A stretch of 64,000 bases of DNA, taken from Synechococcus sp. A10-1-5-1 (lineage in GTDB: Bacteria; Cyanobacteriota; Cyanobacteriia; PCC-6307; Cyanobiaceae). Position numbers and translations under genes: made by a program. The stretch lies in assembly GCF_023115425.1 (NCBI RefSeq), contig NZ_CP096032.1:62001-126000 (forward strand), written 5' to 3'. The notes under the pieces were generated by a model. That model saw nothing but the letters and a program-made list of their open reading frames with translations. It made no database searches and was not told the origin of the DNA. Shown piece by piece: positions 17,571 through 27,191 of the stretch. Position 1 is the first letter of the stretch, and every line of letters begins with the position of its first letter.

Positions 17571-19064
17571 ATGGTTCGTCCGCGTTGGTTGTCCGTTCAG
17601 CGAACCGCCGCGGCGCGCAGCTGGTTGATCTGGGATCGGACCATTGCCCTATGGGCCACGGTCAATTTGGTCTGGGTGGTCTTTGACATCACCTATGTGC
17701 CCTTTCGCACCTTCTGGTTGCAACGGAATCTGACCCCGATTCCGCAGGTGCCCCTGGTGGTCCCTCTGAAGGTCTTGCCCAATATCACCCCCCTCTATGA
17801 CCCGGTGAAGGGCATTGAGCCCCATCGGGAGACCCAGGCTTACCTGCAGCACTTCGAGCAACTGGATGCAGCCCTTGCTCGGTCTACTTCGTTGACCAGT
17901 TCGGCTCAGCTGCGTCGCCAACAGGTGGCGCTGACCGAGGCGATGATCAATGAGAATCCCTTCGCCGCCTCCGGCAACAGCGGCACCCTGGAGAAGATCA
18001 AGAACCGCCTGCGCCAGCGTGCTGGGTTGGACTCTGCGAAGCAGTCCGCGGAACGCCTGCTCTCCGATCGCTGGCTCCAACGGAACACCTGGGAGGAGGA
18101 ACGCCGCTTCTGGCAGCAGCAGATCCTGCCGTTGGTGGCGACGAGCTACTGGCGCTCGATTGATGAGAACGGACGCCCGAGTGATCACTTCTGGCGCTAT
18201 GACCTGCTCCTATTCCAGAGCGTCTTCGCCTTTGACATCCTGCTGAGGATGCTGCGTTTGCGGCGTCGCTTTCCCGGTTTGAGTTGGCGAGATGCGCTGC
18301 TGCGGCGCTGGATCGACCTTCCTCTGTTGCTCCCCTTTTGGCGCTGGATGCGGCTGGCTCCGGTGGTGGAGCGCTTGAGTCAGGCCGGGATGATCAATGT
18401 TGAGCCGCTTCGGGCTGTCATCAGCCGCGGTGTGGTCTCACTGTTGGCCTTGGAGCTCTTTGAGGTGCTGGCCCTGCAGCTGGTGGATGGCACCCAATCG
18501 CTGATTCGCTCGCCCCAGTGGCCTCGCATGATTCGAAGCCTGCGCAGCCATCAGAGTGTGAGTGCCCTCCCGCCACAGCTCGAGCAGCCGCTGTTGGGCT
18601 TGCTGCAGCTGTGGGGCCCGATGGTCCTCGGTCAGGTCACCCCGCGGTTGACCCCGGAACTCCAATCCCTGCTCAGCCATGCACTGGAGCAAAGTCTGCG
18701 GGAGGTTCCTGGGGGTGCGGTGGTTCCTTCGGCCCTGGCGCGGCAACTCACCGCCAGCATGGTGGAGACGGTGGTTGAGCTGTCCAGGACAACGGCGGAC
18801 CGTTTGGCACAGAACGATGACCGGCAAGCGGAACTGCTCCAGCGCTTTGGCGATCGCTTCTGGGAAGAGCTGGCAGCGGCCCTGGAGCGCGGGGACACCC
18901 TGGAGCGAAGCCAGGAGCTGCTCTGCGGCCTACTGCAGCAGGTGAAGCTGAACTACCTGGCTCAGGTCAACCGTGCCGGAATCGGTGCCTTGATGGAGGA
19001 GCTCGACGAGTTGACGGCGCCTGTACCCATTACCCCAGAGCCGCCTGCCACTCCTCAGGCTTGA
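17571..19064 (+). CDS. Conserved-looking membrane-associated protein of unknown function
   Basis: A 497-residue protein that I cannot assign. It has an N-terminal hydrophobic helix (IALWATVNLVWVVFDITYV, about residues 25-43), a long soluble helical region, then a second hydrophobic block near residues 215-300 with a run of regularly spaced Arg residues (FDILLRMLRLRRRFPGL) reminiscent of, but not proof of, a voltage-sensor-like helix. The rest is helical and Leu/Gln/Glu-rich. ATG 17571 follows an intergenic divergent with lepB. Its end overlaps the convergent ArsC-like gene by 35 bases. Length and coding quality support a real gene. Confidence 0.8.
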   Translation: MVRPRWLSVQRTAAARSWLIWDRTIALWATVNLVWVVFDITYVPFRTFWLQRNLTPIPQVPLVVPLKVLPNITPLYDPVKGIEPHRETQAYLQHFEQLDAALARSTSLTSSAQLRRQQVALTEAMINENPFAASGNSGTLEKIKNRLRQRAGLDSAKQSAERLLSDRWLQRNTWEEERRFWQQQILPLVATSYWRSIDENGRPSDHFWRYDLLLFQSVFAFDILLRMLRLRRRFPGLSWRDALLRRWIDLPLLLPFWRWMRLAPVVERLSQAGMINVEPLRAVISRGVVSLLALELFEVLALQLVDGTQSLIRSPQWPRMIRSLRSHQSVSALPPQLEQPLLGLLQLWGPMVLGQVTPRLTPELQSLLSHALEQSLREVPGGAVVPSALARQLTASMVETVVELSRTTADRLAQNDDRQAELLQRFGDRFWEELAAALERGDTLERSQELLCGLLQQVKLNYLAQVNRAGIGALMEELDELTAPVPITPEPPATPQA

Positions 19065-19404
19065 AGCCCACCAGGGCCGAGCCTGACTCCGTCATCGCAA
19101 AGGGACGCTTGATGAGTTTTCCATCAGCGGCCAGAGCTGCCAGGGCCTCCTCGTCGCTCAGAGCAGCTACAGCCGCAGCACCAAGGGTGCGGTAGCTCTG
19201 CCCACTTGTGTTGAACAGGCGCTTTCGACCAACGCTGTTGCAGGCCAGCTGAAGATCCTCGAGGCTGGGAGGCTCCAAGGTGATGTCGACTAGATCGAGG
19301 TTGCCCTTCGCAACAGAAAAGCCCTGCTGGTCAAGCCAGTTCAGGGCTTTGCGGCAGGTACCGCATTTGGAATAACTGAAGAGCCGTAGACGGCCAGTGC
19401 TCAC
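19030..19404 (-). CDS. ArsC/Spx-family thioredoxin-fold protein
   Basis: A 124-residue protein of the ArsC-like (arsenate reductase/Spx/YffB) family. The N-terminal thioredoxin fold carries LFSYSKCGTCRKALNWL, with Cys14 and Cys17 forming a CxxC; Spx-type regulators use this pair as a redox switch and YffB-type proteins act on thiols. The C-terminal part has KRPFAMTESG, matching the family's [KR]RP motif. The RNA-polymerase-binding features of Spx cannot be judged by eye. Its start overlaps the ferredoxin stop by 4 bases, so ferredoxin and this protein are co-translated, which fits a redox role. Confidence 0.87.
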   Translation of the reverse strand: MSTGRLRLFSYSKCGTCRKALNWLDQQGFSVAKGNLDLVDITLEPPSLEDLQLACNSVGRKRLFNTSGQSYRTLGAAAVAALSDEEALAALAADGKLIKRPFAMTESGSALVGFKPEEWQAALG

Positions 19405-19880
19405 TTGCCCAGCAGGCTCTTGATGGCGCCCACGAGGCTGTTGGAGCCGCTGCCGGTGCCACCTTGGGGACGGGTTCTCACCGTCACATCACCATTGACG
19501 GTGGTGCGGCAGCTCAGGCGGTAGTTGGCGGGACGGTCAGCCAGGTAAACCTGCTCGACGTCGCTGCGGGGTGACAGGTTTTGCATCCCTTCAACCACCT
19601 CAACAACGCAGGTGCCGCACTGACCGACGCCACCGCAGTTATTGAGATTATTCAGACCGCCGTAGGGGTTCACCCCTGCGTCGACGGCCGCCTTGCGAAG
19701 GTTGGCTCCCTCGATGCATCCGACCTGCTGGCCTTCCTGTTCAAAACGGATGGTGGGCACGGTCGGGCGGGGATCTTCGGCGCCGACAAACTTAACCGGC
19801 CGGCGACGAACCTTGACGTTGTTTGGTTCGGCTGACACCAAATGCAGCCTCCTGCCGGGCTCCATCAGGCTGCCTAGCAT
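19401..19880 (-). CDS. [2Fe-2S] plant-type ferredoxin with extended N-terminus
   Basis: Electron carrier of 159 residues, longer than photosynthetic PetF (~98). Ligand cysteines are Cys82, Cys88, Cys91 (NNCGGVGQCGTC) and Cys124 (RLSC), the spacing of adrenodoxin/thylakoid-type [2Fe-2S] proteins. The N-terminal ~40 residues are basic (VKVRRRPVKF) and the C-terminus is Gly/Ser-rich. The ATG at 19880 is the longest start; ATG 19865 or GTG 19838 (MSAEPNN) would avoid crowding the divergent methyltransferase start. Coupled by a 4-base overlap to the ArsC-like gene downstream. Confidence 0.92.
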   Translation of the reverse strand: MLGSLMEPGRRLHLVSAEPNNVKVRRRPVKFVGAEDPRPTVPTIRFEQEGQQVGCIEGANLRKAAVDAGVNPYGGLNNLNNCGGVGQCGTCVVEVVEGMQNLSPRSDVEQVYLADRPANYRLSCRTTVNGDVTVRTRPQGGTGSGSNSLVGAIKSLLGK

Positions 19881-19902
19881 TGGCCTTTCTCCGGCCCAAA
19901 CG

Positions 19903-20571
19903 GTGCATCCATCGGGTTACGACCGTCTTCAAAGCCAAGTCATCCCCGGCTATGGAAGTCTGGCCCGCTTGGCGGTGGCCCTGCTCAGCAGCTCTCCAGC
20001 AGCCCAGGTTTCGGGTTCGTCGATTCTGGTAGCGGGCTGCGGCACCGGTGCTGAGTTGCTCGAAGCCATCGCGCAGCGTCCGGATTGGAACCTGACTGCG
20101 CTCGACCCCAGCGAGGAGATGTTGACTGCCTCCCGGCAACGGCTGGGTGAAGCTCCATCGATTAGCTGGCATCAAGCCACCGTTGAGGGATTTGTCGCAG
20201 GCGGTGAGGCTGCAGGCGGCTATGCCGGCGCCCTCTCAGTCCTGGTGCTGCAATCGCTCCCCGATGACGGCAGCAAGCTCGCCTACCTCAGCGCCCTGGC
20301 CAAGTGCCTCCAGCCAGGGGCCCAGTTGGTCTTGGTGGATTTGATGCGCAGTTCCCTCACCTCTTTGGAGCCCCAGCTGGATGCCGCGTGGGATCGTTTC
20401 CAGCGGGCCAGTGGACTGGACGTGACCCGAGAGCTCTTGCCCTCTGAGGGCCTGCATCCCATCGGTCTGGCGCGTCTAACCAGCTTGGTTAATGCGGCCG
20501 GCTTTGGTGATCCGGCGCGGGTCTTTCAAGCCCTCGGTTTTGAAGGGTTTTTGCTGCAGCGACAGGGCTAA
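19903..20571 (+). CDS. SAM-dependent class I methyltransferase
   Basis: A Rossmann-fold methyltransferase of about 222 residues, substrate unknown. Motif I is ILVAGCGTGAELLEA, followed by the acidic motif ALDPSEEML and the later LQPGAQLVLVDLM strand. The open frame extends far upstream (to 19693), but that part lies antisense to ferredoxin and does not look like protein; GTG 19903 (then HPSGYDRLQ) is the best start, just upstream of the helix that leads into motif I. It diverges from ferredoxin and its stop interlocks with the pyrophosphatase stop in CTAA at 20568-20571. Confidence 0.85.
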   Translation: MHPSGYDRLQSQVIPGYGSLARLAVALLSSSPAAQVSGSSILVAGCGTGAELLEAIAQRPDWNLTALDPSEEMLTASRQRLGEAPSISWHQATVEGFVAGGEAAGGYAGALSVLVLQSLPDDGSKLAYLSALAKCLQPGAQLVLVDLMRSSLTSLEPQLDAAWDRFQRASGLDVTRELLPSEGLHPIGLARLTSLVNAAGFGDPARVFQALGFEGFLLQRQG

Positions 20572-21083
20572 AGCTGTTTTGCGGCGGCGCTGCAACGCTC
20601 GATCAGCGTGGGAACGGCGTCCGCATCGAGCCAGCCAAGGATGTCGACGACTCGCCCCTCCATGCTCTTGTAGGTCCGGAAGAACTCAGCCACCTCTTCC
20701 AGTTGCACCGGAGCCAATTGGCGGATGCTGTTGATCGCGCGTTGATTGGGATCAGCGGCAGGAACACAGAGGAGTTTTCCGTCGTGGGCTCCCTCATCGA
20801 GCATGTCGAGAATGCCGATGGGGCGAGCTTGAATGAGGCAGCCCGCAAAGGTGGGTTCATGCATGATCACCATCGCGTCCAGTGGAGCACCGTCCTCGGC
20901 GAGGGTGTTGGGAATGAACCCGTAATCGAAGGGATACCGCACCGAAGAGTGAAGGACCCGATCCAGGGCCATGACTCCAGCGGCTTCGTTGAACTCGTAT
21001 TTATTGCGGCTTCCAGCTGGTATCTCCACCACCAGGTTCACTAGCCCTGGCTGCGGGGAAGCCTGCAGAGTGCGCAAGTCCAT
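20568..21083 (-). CDS. ppa: Inorganic pyrophosphatase, family I (copy 1), with one substituted metal ligand
   Basis: Hydrolyses pyrophosphate released by biosynthesis; soluble cytoplasmic enzyme of 171 residues. Family blocks visible are VEIPAGSRNKYE (Lys and Glu at the active site), YPFDYGFIP, and the metal motif. The family motif is D-x-D-P-x-D; here it is DGAPLDA with Ala66 instead of the central Asp, so one Mg ligand equivalent is missing. The rest (LLCVPAADP, FFRTYK) is normal. A second PPase gene with an intact motif lies at 42651. The 5' end overlaps the small membrane-protein gene upstream by 83 bases. Confidence 0.93.
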   Translation of the reverse strand: MDLRTLQASPQPGLVNLVVEIPAGSRNKYEFNEAAGVMALDRVLHSSVRYPFDYGFIPNTLAEDGAPLDAMVIMHEPTFAGCLIQARPIGILDMLDEGAHDGKLLCVPAADPNQRAINSIRQLAPVQLEEVAEFFRTYKSMEGRVVDILGWLDADAVPTLIERCSAAAKQL

Positions 21084-21372
21084 GGCTGGGTTGCTCGATC
21101 ACGCCGGAAGGGGGGGCCGCGATCCGGGGTGGATTGGGTCGACTGCCGAGCACACTGGCGATGGGAATCACCACAGTGCAAATGGCGACCACAAAGCCCA
21201 GGAGAGGAGCGGCAGTGTCATAGATCGGGCTTGAACTGAAAGGTTCTTCGCTCGATTCACTCGCCAGGGGTGTGGATCTGCTGCTTGCGGCTTGCGGAGG
21301 CACTGAGGCCTGATCCGCTGGGGTGCTCGCAAGAGCGGATCCGCTGGTTCGGGGAGGGGGGTCTGAGTCCAT
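21001..21372 (-). CDS. Small single-TM protein overlapping ppa
   Basis: A 123-residue ORF whose last 83 bases overlap the start of ppa in another frame. The N-terminal ~45 residues are Ser/Pro/Ala-rich and probably disordered; residues ~50-75 (PIYDTAAPLLGFVVAICTVVIPIASVLGSRP) form one membrane helix; the tail is Pro/Gly-rich. Function unknown. The conserved-looking hydrophobic helix and flanking disordered tails are typical of small thylakoid or inner-membrane proteins of cyanobacteria. The true stop may be as given, which makes this an unusually long same-strand overlap; a frameshift near the 3' end is another possibility. Confidence 0.45.
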   Translation of the reverse strand: MDSDPPPRTSGSALASTPADQASVPPQAASSRSTPLASESSEEPFSSSPIYDTAAPLLGFVVAICTVVIPIASVLGSRPNPPRIAAPPSGVIEQPSHGLAHSAGFPAARASEPGGGDTSWKPQ

Positions 21373-21463
21373 TCAGGGGGTTAATGAAAACCCTCGAAAG
21401 AGATGAGTAACTGCATCCTGACATCCAGTGATGAGACTGTCAGGTGGGCGAGCTAACGATGGC

Positions 21464-21967
21464 CTAGGCCGCAGGGCGTTCCTGCTCGTGTTGATCGCGC
21501 CGGCTGTCGAGTGTGGTGGGGCTGAGGGCCGTGGCATCCAGCAGCTCACGGATCGTGCGCAGCTCATCAAGGATTGATCCCAACAGCTGCTGGGTGGCAG
21601 TCGATGGGGAGTTCAGCACCTCAACGGTGACTTCCTTGATCCGGAGGACGTCCCTGGCGAACCGAGCCACTTCATTGGGGTGGAACATCAACGGTTCCTT
21701 CTGGTCGCTTCGGTATTCGGGGTTGAGCTTCCGTGGATTGAAGGCCGGGTTCAGGTTGCGCGGGTCGGTGTTGGTGTAGCGATAGACCGATGCCCGCGAG
21801 CGGTTTAACGAGCGTTGGACCTCATCGATGGTGATCAGGTTTTCCGATTGCTCTGATGAATTGGCTGCTCCTTCTGCGCTGCTCTCGATGGCCGCTGCTG
21901 CACTCGCGACCACTTGACCCATTCCTGCAGAAAACGAATGGGGGGTCATGAGACGTGCTTGCGACAA
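21464..21967 (-). CDS. Hypothetical protein with an HTH-like central segment
   Basis: A 167-residue protein not recognised by name. The N-terminal ~40 residues are Ala/Ser-rich. The middle (ITIDEVQRSLNRSRASVYRYTNTDP, residues ~46-70) reads like a helix-turn-helix of the MerR/excisionase type (T-x-x-E-V-x-x-x-L-x-x-S-R-x-S-V-Y-R-Y), then FHPNEVARFARDVL continues as another helix, and the C-terminal third (ILDELRTIRELLD) suggests a coiled coil for dimerisation. A DNA-binding role is therefore plausible but inferred. It diverges from proS, separated by ~180 bases. Confidence 0.65.
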   Translation of the reverse strand: MSQARLMTPHSFSAGMGQVVASAAAAIESSAEGAANSSEQSENLITIDEVQRSLNRSRASVYRYTNTDPRNLNPAFNPRKLNPEYRSDQKEPLMFHPNEVARFARDVLRIKEVTVEVLNSPSTATQQLLGSILDELRTIRELLDATALSPTTLDSRRDQHEQERPAA

Positions 21968-22033
21968 ATTGGATTCGGTTGGAAATTAGCAGGCTTTCCT
22001 CTCTGCAACTGAAATTTTTTCTTGATTCCAGCT

Positions 22034-22058
22034 CCGCTTGTGGCGCTTTTTCAAGCGG
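22034..22058. repeat. Inverted repeat in the proS upstream region
   Basis: CCGCTTG (22034-22040) and CAAGCGG (22052-22058) form a perfect 7-bp inverted repeat around an 11-base spacer. It lies between the divergent HTH-like gene and proS, ~90 bases upstream of the proS start. No U-tract follows on the plus strand. It could be an operator or a leader hairpin for proS; no T-box-like structure was recognised. Confidence 0.35.
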
Positions 22059-22150
22059 GTGCGACGGATGCTCTCACGGGCCACTGGTCGGTGAACCCGA
22101 GCTCGCTTGAGCAGGTGATAGCTTCCGGCCTCTTTCTTGGTCAGAATCCC

Positions 22151-23977
22151 ATGCGCGTCTCCCGCCTGATGCTGGTGACGCTGCGGGACGATCCCGCTGA
22201 GGCCGAGATCGCCTCCCACAAATTGCTGCTCCGGGCCGGGTACATCCGCCGAATCGGCAGCGGGATCTACGCCTATTTGCCGCTGCTCTGGCGTGTTCTT
22301 CAGAAGATCTCCGCTGTCGTGCGCGAGGAACTGAATGCGGCCGGGGCCCTCGAGACGCTTTTGCCCCAGCTGCAGCCGGCTGAGCTTTGGCAGCGGAGTG
22401 GTCGCTGGGCCGGCTACACCGACGGCGAGGGAATCATGTTCCACCTCGAGGATCGCCAGGGGCGTGAACTTGGCCTCGGTCCCACCCACGAGGAGGTGAT
22501 CACCGCTCTCGCCTCAGACCTGCTGCGCTCCTACAGGCAGCTACCGGTCAACCTGTATCAGGTTCAGACCAAGTTTCGCGATGAGATCCGTCCCCGCTTC
22601 GGTCTGATGCGGGGGCGCGAATTCATCATGAAAGACGCCTATTCCTTCCACGCCAACGAGGACTGCCTGAAGCAGACCTATGGCCAGATGGACCAGGCCT
22701 ACCGCAGGATTTTTCAGCGTTGTGGCTTGAGGGCCGTGGCGGTGGAGGCCGACAGCGGTGCCATTGGGGGCTCTGCCAGTCAGGAATTCATGGTGACGGC
22801 TGAATCTGGCGAGGATCTGATCCTGGCCGCTGGAGATGGTCGCTACGCCGCGAACCAGGAGCGGGCTGTCTCTCTGGCGCCCCAGGCTCAGCCGTTGGAG
22901 GCAGCCCCGACAGCTGAACGAATCCCGACCCCTGGTCAGACCAGCATCGACGCCCTTTGTGAGGCCCACGGTTGGCACCCCACGCAGTTGCTGAAGGTGC
23001 TGCTTTTGCTGGCTCGTTTTGAGAATGGGTTGCAGCAGCCGGTCTTGGTCTCCCTCCGGGGTGACCAGCAGCTCAATGAGGTCAAGCTGAGCAACGCCCT
23101 GAGCCTTCGTCTGGCGGCCGAACACGGCACCTTGCTGGACTTGCAGCCGCTTCTGCCCGATGAGGCCGCCAAGCAGGGGCTTCAGGCAATCCCCTTCGGC
23201 TTCCTCGGCCCGGACCTCAGCGATGCGGTGCTCTTGGGTGCGAAGTCTTGGGCCCCACGTTTTGAGCGATTTGCCGATGGCACGGCCACCGACTTGAAGG
23301 CTTTTATTTGCGGCGCAAACCAGCGTGACGAGCACTGCGTCGGAGCCCGTTGGGAGGCCTTCGGTGGGGCGCCCATCTCAGACGATCTGCGGGCAGCACA
23401 GCCCGGTGATCGCTGTGTCCATGACCCCAGCCAAATCCTTGAAGCCAGCAGAGGGATCGAAGTGGGCCATATCTTCCAGCTCGGAAGGAAGTACTCCACC
23501 GCTCTGGAGGCCACCTTCACCAATGAATCCGGGGTGGAGGAGCCCCTTTGGATGGGTTGCTACGGCATTGGTGTGTCTCGGTTGGCCCAAGCTGCTGTGG
23601 AGCAGCACCATGACGCCAATGGCATTTGCTGGCCGACAGCGATTGCTCCTTATGAGGTGATCGTGGTGATTGCCAATGTCAAAGAGGAGGCGCAGGTTGA
23701 GCTGGCAGAACGCCTCTACAACCAGCTTCGTTTGGCCGGTGTGGATGTTCTCCTCGATGACCGCCCTGAGCGGGCTGGCGTCAAATTCAAGGATTCAGAA
23801 CTGCTGGGGATCCCCTGGCGTGTGGTGGTTGGCCGGGGTGCCGCCGATGGACAGGTGGAGTTGGTTCAGCGCTGCAGCGGTGAAAAACAGGACCTCTCCG
23901 CTGAAGCCCTCGAATCCACCCTGCTGCCTCAGCTCCAGCTCGAGCGCCGGGGGATTCTCTTGGCCGAGGCCCCCTAG
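22151..23977 (+). CDS. proS: Prolyl-tRNA synthetase, bacterial type with editing insertion
   Basis: Charges tRNA-Pro. ATG 22151 (MRVSRLMLVTLRDDPAEAE) is the right family start; the open frame upstream to 22022 is not protein-like. The 608-residue enzyme has class II motif 1 near KISAVVREELNAAGALE, motif 2 TKFRDEIRPRFGLMRGREFIMKDAY, the INS editing domain in the middle (roughly residues 225-400), motif 3 region GIGVSRLAQAAVEQ, and a C-terminal anticodon-binding domain with LDDRPERAGVKFKDSELLGIP. This is the common bacterial architecture. The downstream psb27 gene follows after 28 bases. Confidence 0.97.
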   Translation: MRVSRLMLVTLRDDPAEAEIASHKLLLRAGYIRRIGSGIYAYLPLLWRVLQKISAVVREELNAAGALETLLPQLQPAELWQRSGRWAGYTDGEGIMFHLEDRQGRELGLGPTHEEVITALASDLLRSYRQLPVNLYQVQTKFRDEIRPRFGLMRGREFIMKDAYSFHANEDCLKQTYGQMDQAYRRIFQRCGLRAVAVEADSGAIGGSASQEFMVTAESGEDLILAAGDGRYAANQERAVSLAPQAQPLEAAPTAERIPTPGQTSIDALCEAHGWHPTQLLKVLLLLARFENGLQQPVLVSLRGDQQLNEVKLSNALSLRLAAEHGTLLDLQPLLPDEAAKQGLQAIPFGFLGPDLSDAVLLGAKSWAPRFERFADGTATDLKAFICGANQRDEHCVGARWEAFGGAPISDDLRAAQPGDRCVHDPSQILEASRGIEVGHIFQLGRKYSTALEATFTNESGVEEPLWMGCYGIGVSRLAQAAVEQHHDANGICWPTAIAPYEVIVVIANVKEEAQVELAERLYNQLRLAGVDVLLDDRPERAGVKFKDSELLGIPWRVVVGRGAADGQVELVQRCSGEKQDLSAEALESTLLPQLQLERRGILLAEAP

Positions 23978-24005
23978 GATCCCGCTCAAGTTGAACCCAA
24001 GACCG

Positions 24006-24416
24006 ATGGCAGCTGGTTGGCGTCGAATCAAAGCAGCCCTGCTGGCTGTCTGCCTGGGCCTGACCCTGCTGGTCACGGCTTGTTCAAGCAGCGGTGGTCC
24101 CCTCACCGGCAACTACGCGGAGGACACCGTCACCGTGGCTGACCAACTCATGGCCACCATCTCGATCAGTGCCGATGACCCTGGCCGCAGCGAAGCCGAA
24201 ACCTCAGCACGGGCCCTAATCAACGACTACATGGCGCGCTACCGCCCTCAGTCCAAGGTCAACGGTCTGGCCTCCTTCACCACCATGCAGACGGCTCTGA
24301 ACTCCCTGGCAGGCCACTACGCCAATTACCCCAATCGCCCTGTTCCCGACGCTCTGAAGGATCGTCTCAACAAAGAACTCAAGAAAGCCGAGACAGGCGT
24401 GGTTCGCGGAGCGTGA
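24006..24416 (+). CDS. psb27: Photosystem II assembly lipoprotein Psb27
   Basis: Lumenal lipoprotein that binds CP43 during photosystem II assembly and repair and keeps the Mn cluster site accessible. ATG 24006 gives a 136-residue precursor with a basic start, a hydrophobic core and a lipobox LVTAC, so Cys26 is the lipidated residue after cleavage. The mature part has the Psb27 pattern: GNYAEDTVTVADQL, INDYMARYRP and FTTMQTALNSLAGHYANYP, forming the four-helix bundle. An open frame in the same phase extends upstream inside proS and is not coding. Followed by a probable terminator. Confidence 0.95.
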   Translation: MAAGWRRIKAALLAVCLGLTLLVTACSSSGGPLTGNYAEDTVTVADQLMATISISADDPGRSEAETSARALINDYMARYRPQSKVNGLASFTTMQTALNSLAGHYANYPNRPVPDALKDRLNKELKKAETGVVRGA

Positions 24417-24442
24417 TTCTCAAGCGGCGTCTCTAGGACATC

Positions 24443-24469
24443 AAGCGGCTCTGATGGGTCGCTTTTTTT
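24443..24469 (+). terminator. Probable intrinsic terminator after psb27
   Basis: AAGCGG pairs with TCGCTT around a 10-base loop (five Watson-Crick pairs plus a G-U), and seven T residues follow at 24463-24469. It lies 27 bases after the psb27 stop and ~90 bases before purA, so it probably separates the two transcription units. Confidence 0.6.
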
Positions 24470-24538
24470 GTCAATGTAATTCTGTAATTGTTTTGACGGA
24501 GGGTCACCCCATCTGAGATCCTTGACCCTTGTGCTTAG

Positions 24539-25876
<1,338 letters not shown>

Positions 25877-25881
25877 TCCCC

Positions 25882-26877
25882 ATGCCTGAAAAGAAGAGCT
25901 TGGACGTTGTCGGCATCGGCAACGCCATTGTTGATGTGCTCGTCCAAGCCGACGATCGGGTGATCGAGGGCTTCGGCCTGACCAAAGGGACCATGGCCCT
26001 GATTGATCAGGACCAAGCCGAGACCCTCTACTCCAAGCTCGGCCCAGGCCTGGAAACCTCTGGGGGCTCAGCTGCAAATACCTTGGCCGGGATCGCCCAG
26101 CTGGGCGGACGTGCGGGATTTATTGGTCGGGTGCGTGACGACCAGCTCGGCACGATCTTTGCCCATGACATTCGTGCTGTGGGTACGCGCTTTGAGACCC
26201 CTGCCGCAACGGTGGGGGCATCCACAGCCCGCTGCCTGATCCTGGTTTCCCCGGATGCACAGCGCACGATGTGCACCTATCTGGGGGCTTCAGTCGGCCT
26301 CGATCCCACTGATCTGAATCTTGAGATGGTGGCCCAGGCCAAGGTGCTCTACCTCGAGGGCTACCTCTGGGACAGCGACGAGGCCAAGGAAGCATTCCTC
26401 GCCGCAGCCAAGGTCGCCAAAGAGAACGGAGCAGAGGTGGCCCTGAGCCTTTCGGATGCGTTCTGCGTCGAACGTCATCGCGACAGCTTCCTAGAGCTTG
26501 TCGACGGCCATGTCGACATCCTCTTTGCCAATGAGATGGAGATCACCTCCCTCTACAAGGCCAACAGCTTTGACGAGGCCGCCCAGGCGGTCCGCGGCCG
26601 TTGCCGCATTGCTGCTCTGACCCGCAGTGAGCAGGGATCCATCGTCCTCAGTGGTGACGAGTCCATCGCGATTAAGCCCTTCAACCTCGGTGCCCTTGTG
26701 GACACCACGGGTGCTGGTGATCTGTACGCCGGTGGATTCCTGCATGCCTACACCCAAGGTGAATCACTGGAGCGCTGCGGCCAGCTCGCTTCCCTCTGTG
26801 CAGGCCAGGTGGTGACCCAGCTCGGTCCCCGCTCCCAGGTGGATCTCAAGGCCCTAGCCCAGACCCACCTCAGCTAG
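25882..26877 (+). CDS. PfkB-family carbohydrate/nucleoside kinase (adenosine-kinase-like)
   Basis: A 331-residue ribokinase-superfamily kinase. The N-terminal motif VVGIGNAIVDVLV, the GGSAANT substrate loop (residues ~54-61), the mid-protein FANEMEI and the C-terminal signature DTTGAGDLYAGGFL with the catalytic Asp in GAGD are all visible. The GGSAANTLAGIAQLGG pattern is closest to the adenosine-kinase branch seen in bacteria, so the substrate could be adenosine or a related nucleoside or sugar; this is inference. Placement five bases after purA, also making AMP, supports a purine-salvage role. Its stop interlocks with cutA in CTAG. Confidence 0.9.
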   Translation: MPEKKSLDVVGIGNAIVDVLVQADDRVIEGFGLTKGTMALIDQDQAETLYSKLGPGLETSGGSAANTLAGIAQLGGRAGFIGRVRDDQLGTIFAHDIRAVGTRFETPAATVGASTARCLILVSPDAQRTMCTYLGASVGLDPTDLNLEMVAQAKVLYLEGYLWDSDEAKEAFLAAAKVAKENGAEVALSLSDAFCVERHRDSFLELVDGHVDILFANEMEITSLYKANSFDEAAQAVRGRCRIAALTRSEQGSIVLSGDESIAIKPFNLGALVDTTGAGDLYAGGFLHAYTQGESLERCGQLASLCAGQVVTQLGPRSQVDLKALAQTHLS

Positions 26878-27191
26878 GGGCGGCAGGCGGCTGCGGCCCA
26901 GGTTGCGTAGTCACCGCTGGCCTCTGCCGCCCAGCAAAGAAATTCCGGTGTCTCGTAGCTGTGGTGCTGCCGTACGGCGGTCTCCAGCGCGTCCCGTTGC
27001 TCGAGACGCGCTTTGATCAGCAACTGCACCTCGTCGCTGCTCTCGATCTGCCCTTGCCACCAATACATGGCCCGTTGTGGCTGAAGGGCAACGCAGGCCG
27101 CTAAGCGTTGCTCCAGCAACATCCGAGCGAGGGTCTCTGCGCTCTGTTGGTTGGCCTCGGTGGTCAGGGCCAGGATCAGCCGTTGGGTCAT
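26874..27191 (-). CDS. cutA: CutA-like divalent-ion tolerance protein
   Basis: Small trimeric PII-like-fold protein of 105 residues. Recognised by LALTTEANQQSAETLARMLLEQRLAACV at the start, YWWQGQIESSDEVQLLIKAR in the middle, and the HSYETPEFLCW block. CutA is linked to copper/divalent-ion tolerance in E. coli, but its molecular function in cyanobacteria is not settled. It starts 4 bases inside the end of cobK on the same strand (translational coupling), and its stop interlocks with the convergent kinase stop at 26874-26877. Confidence 0.94.
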   Translation of the reverse strand: MTQRLILALTTEANQQSAETLARMLLEQRLAACVALQPQRAMYWWQGQIESSDEVQLLIKARLEQRDALETAVRQHHSYETPEFLCWAAEASGDYATWAAAACRP

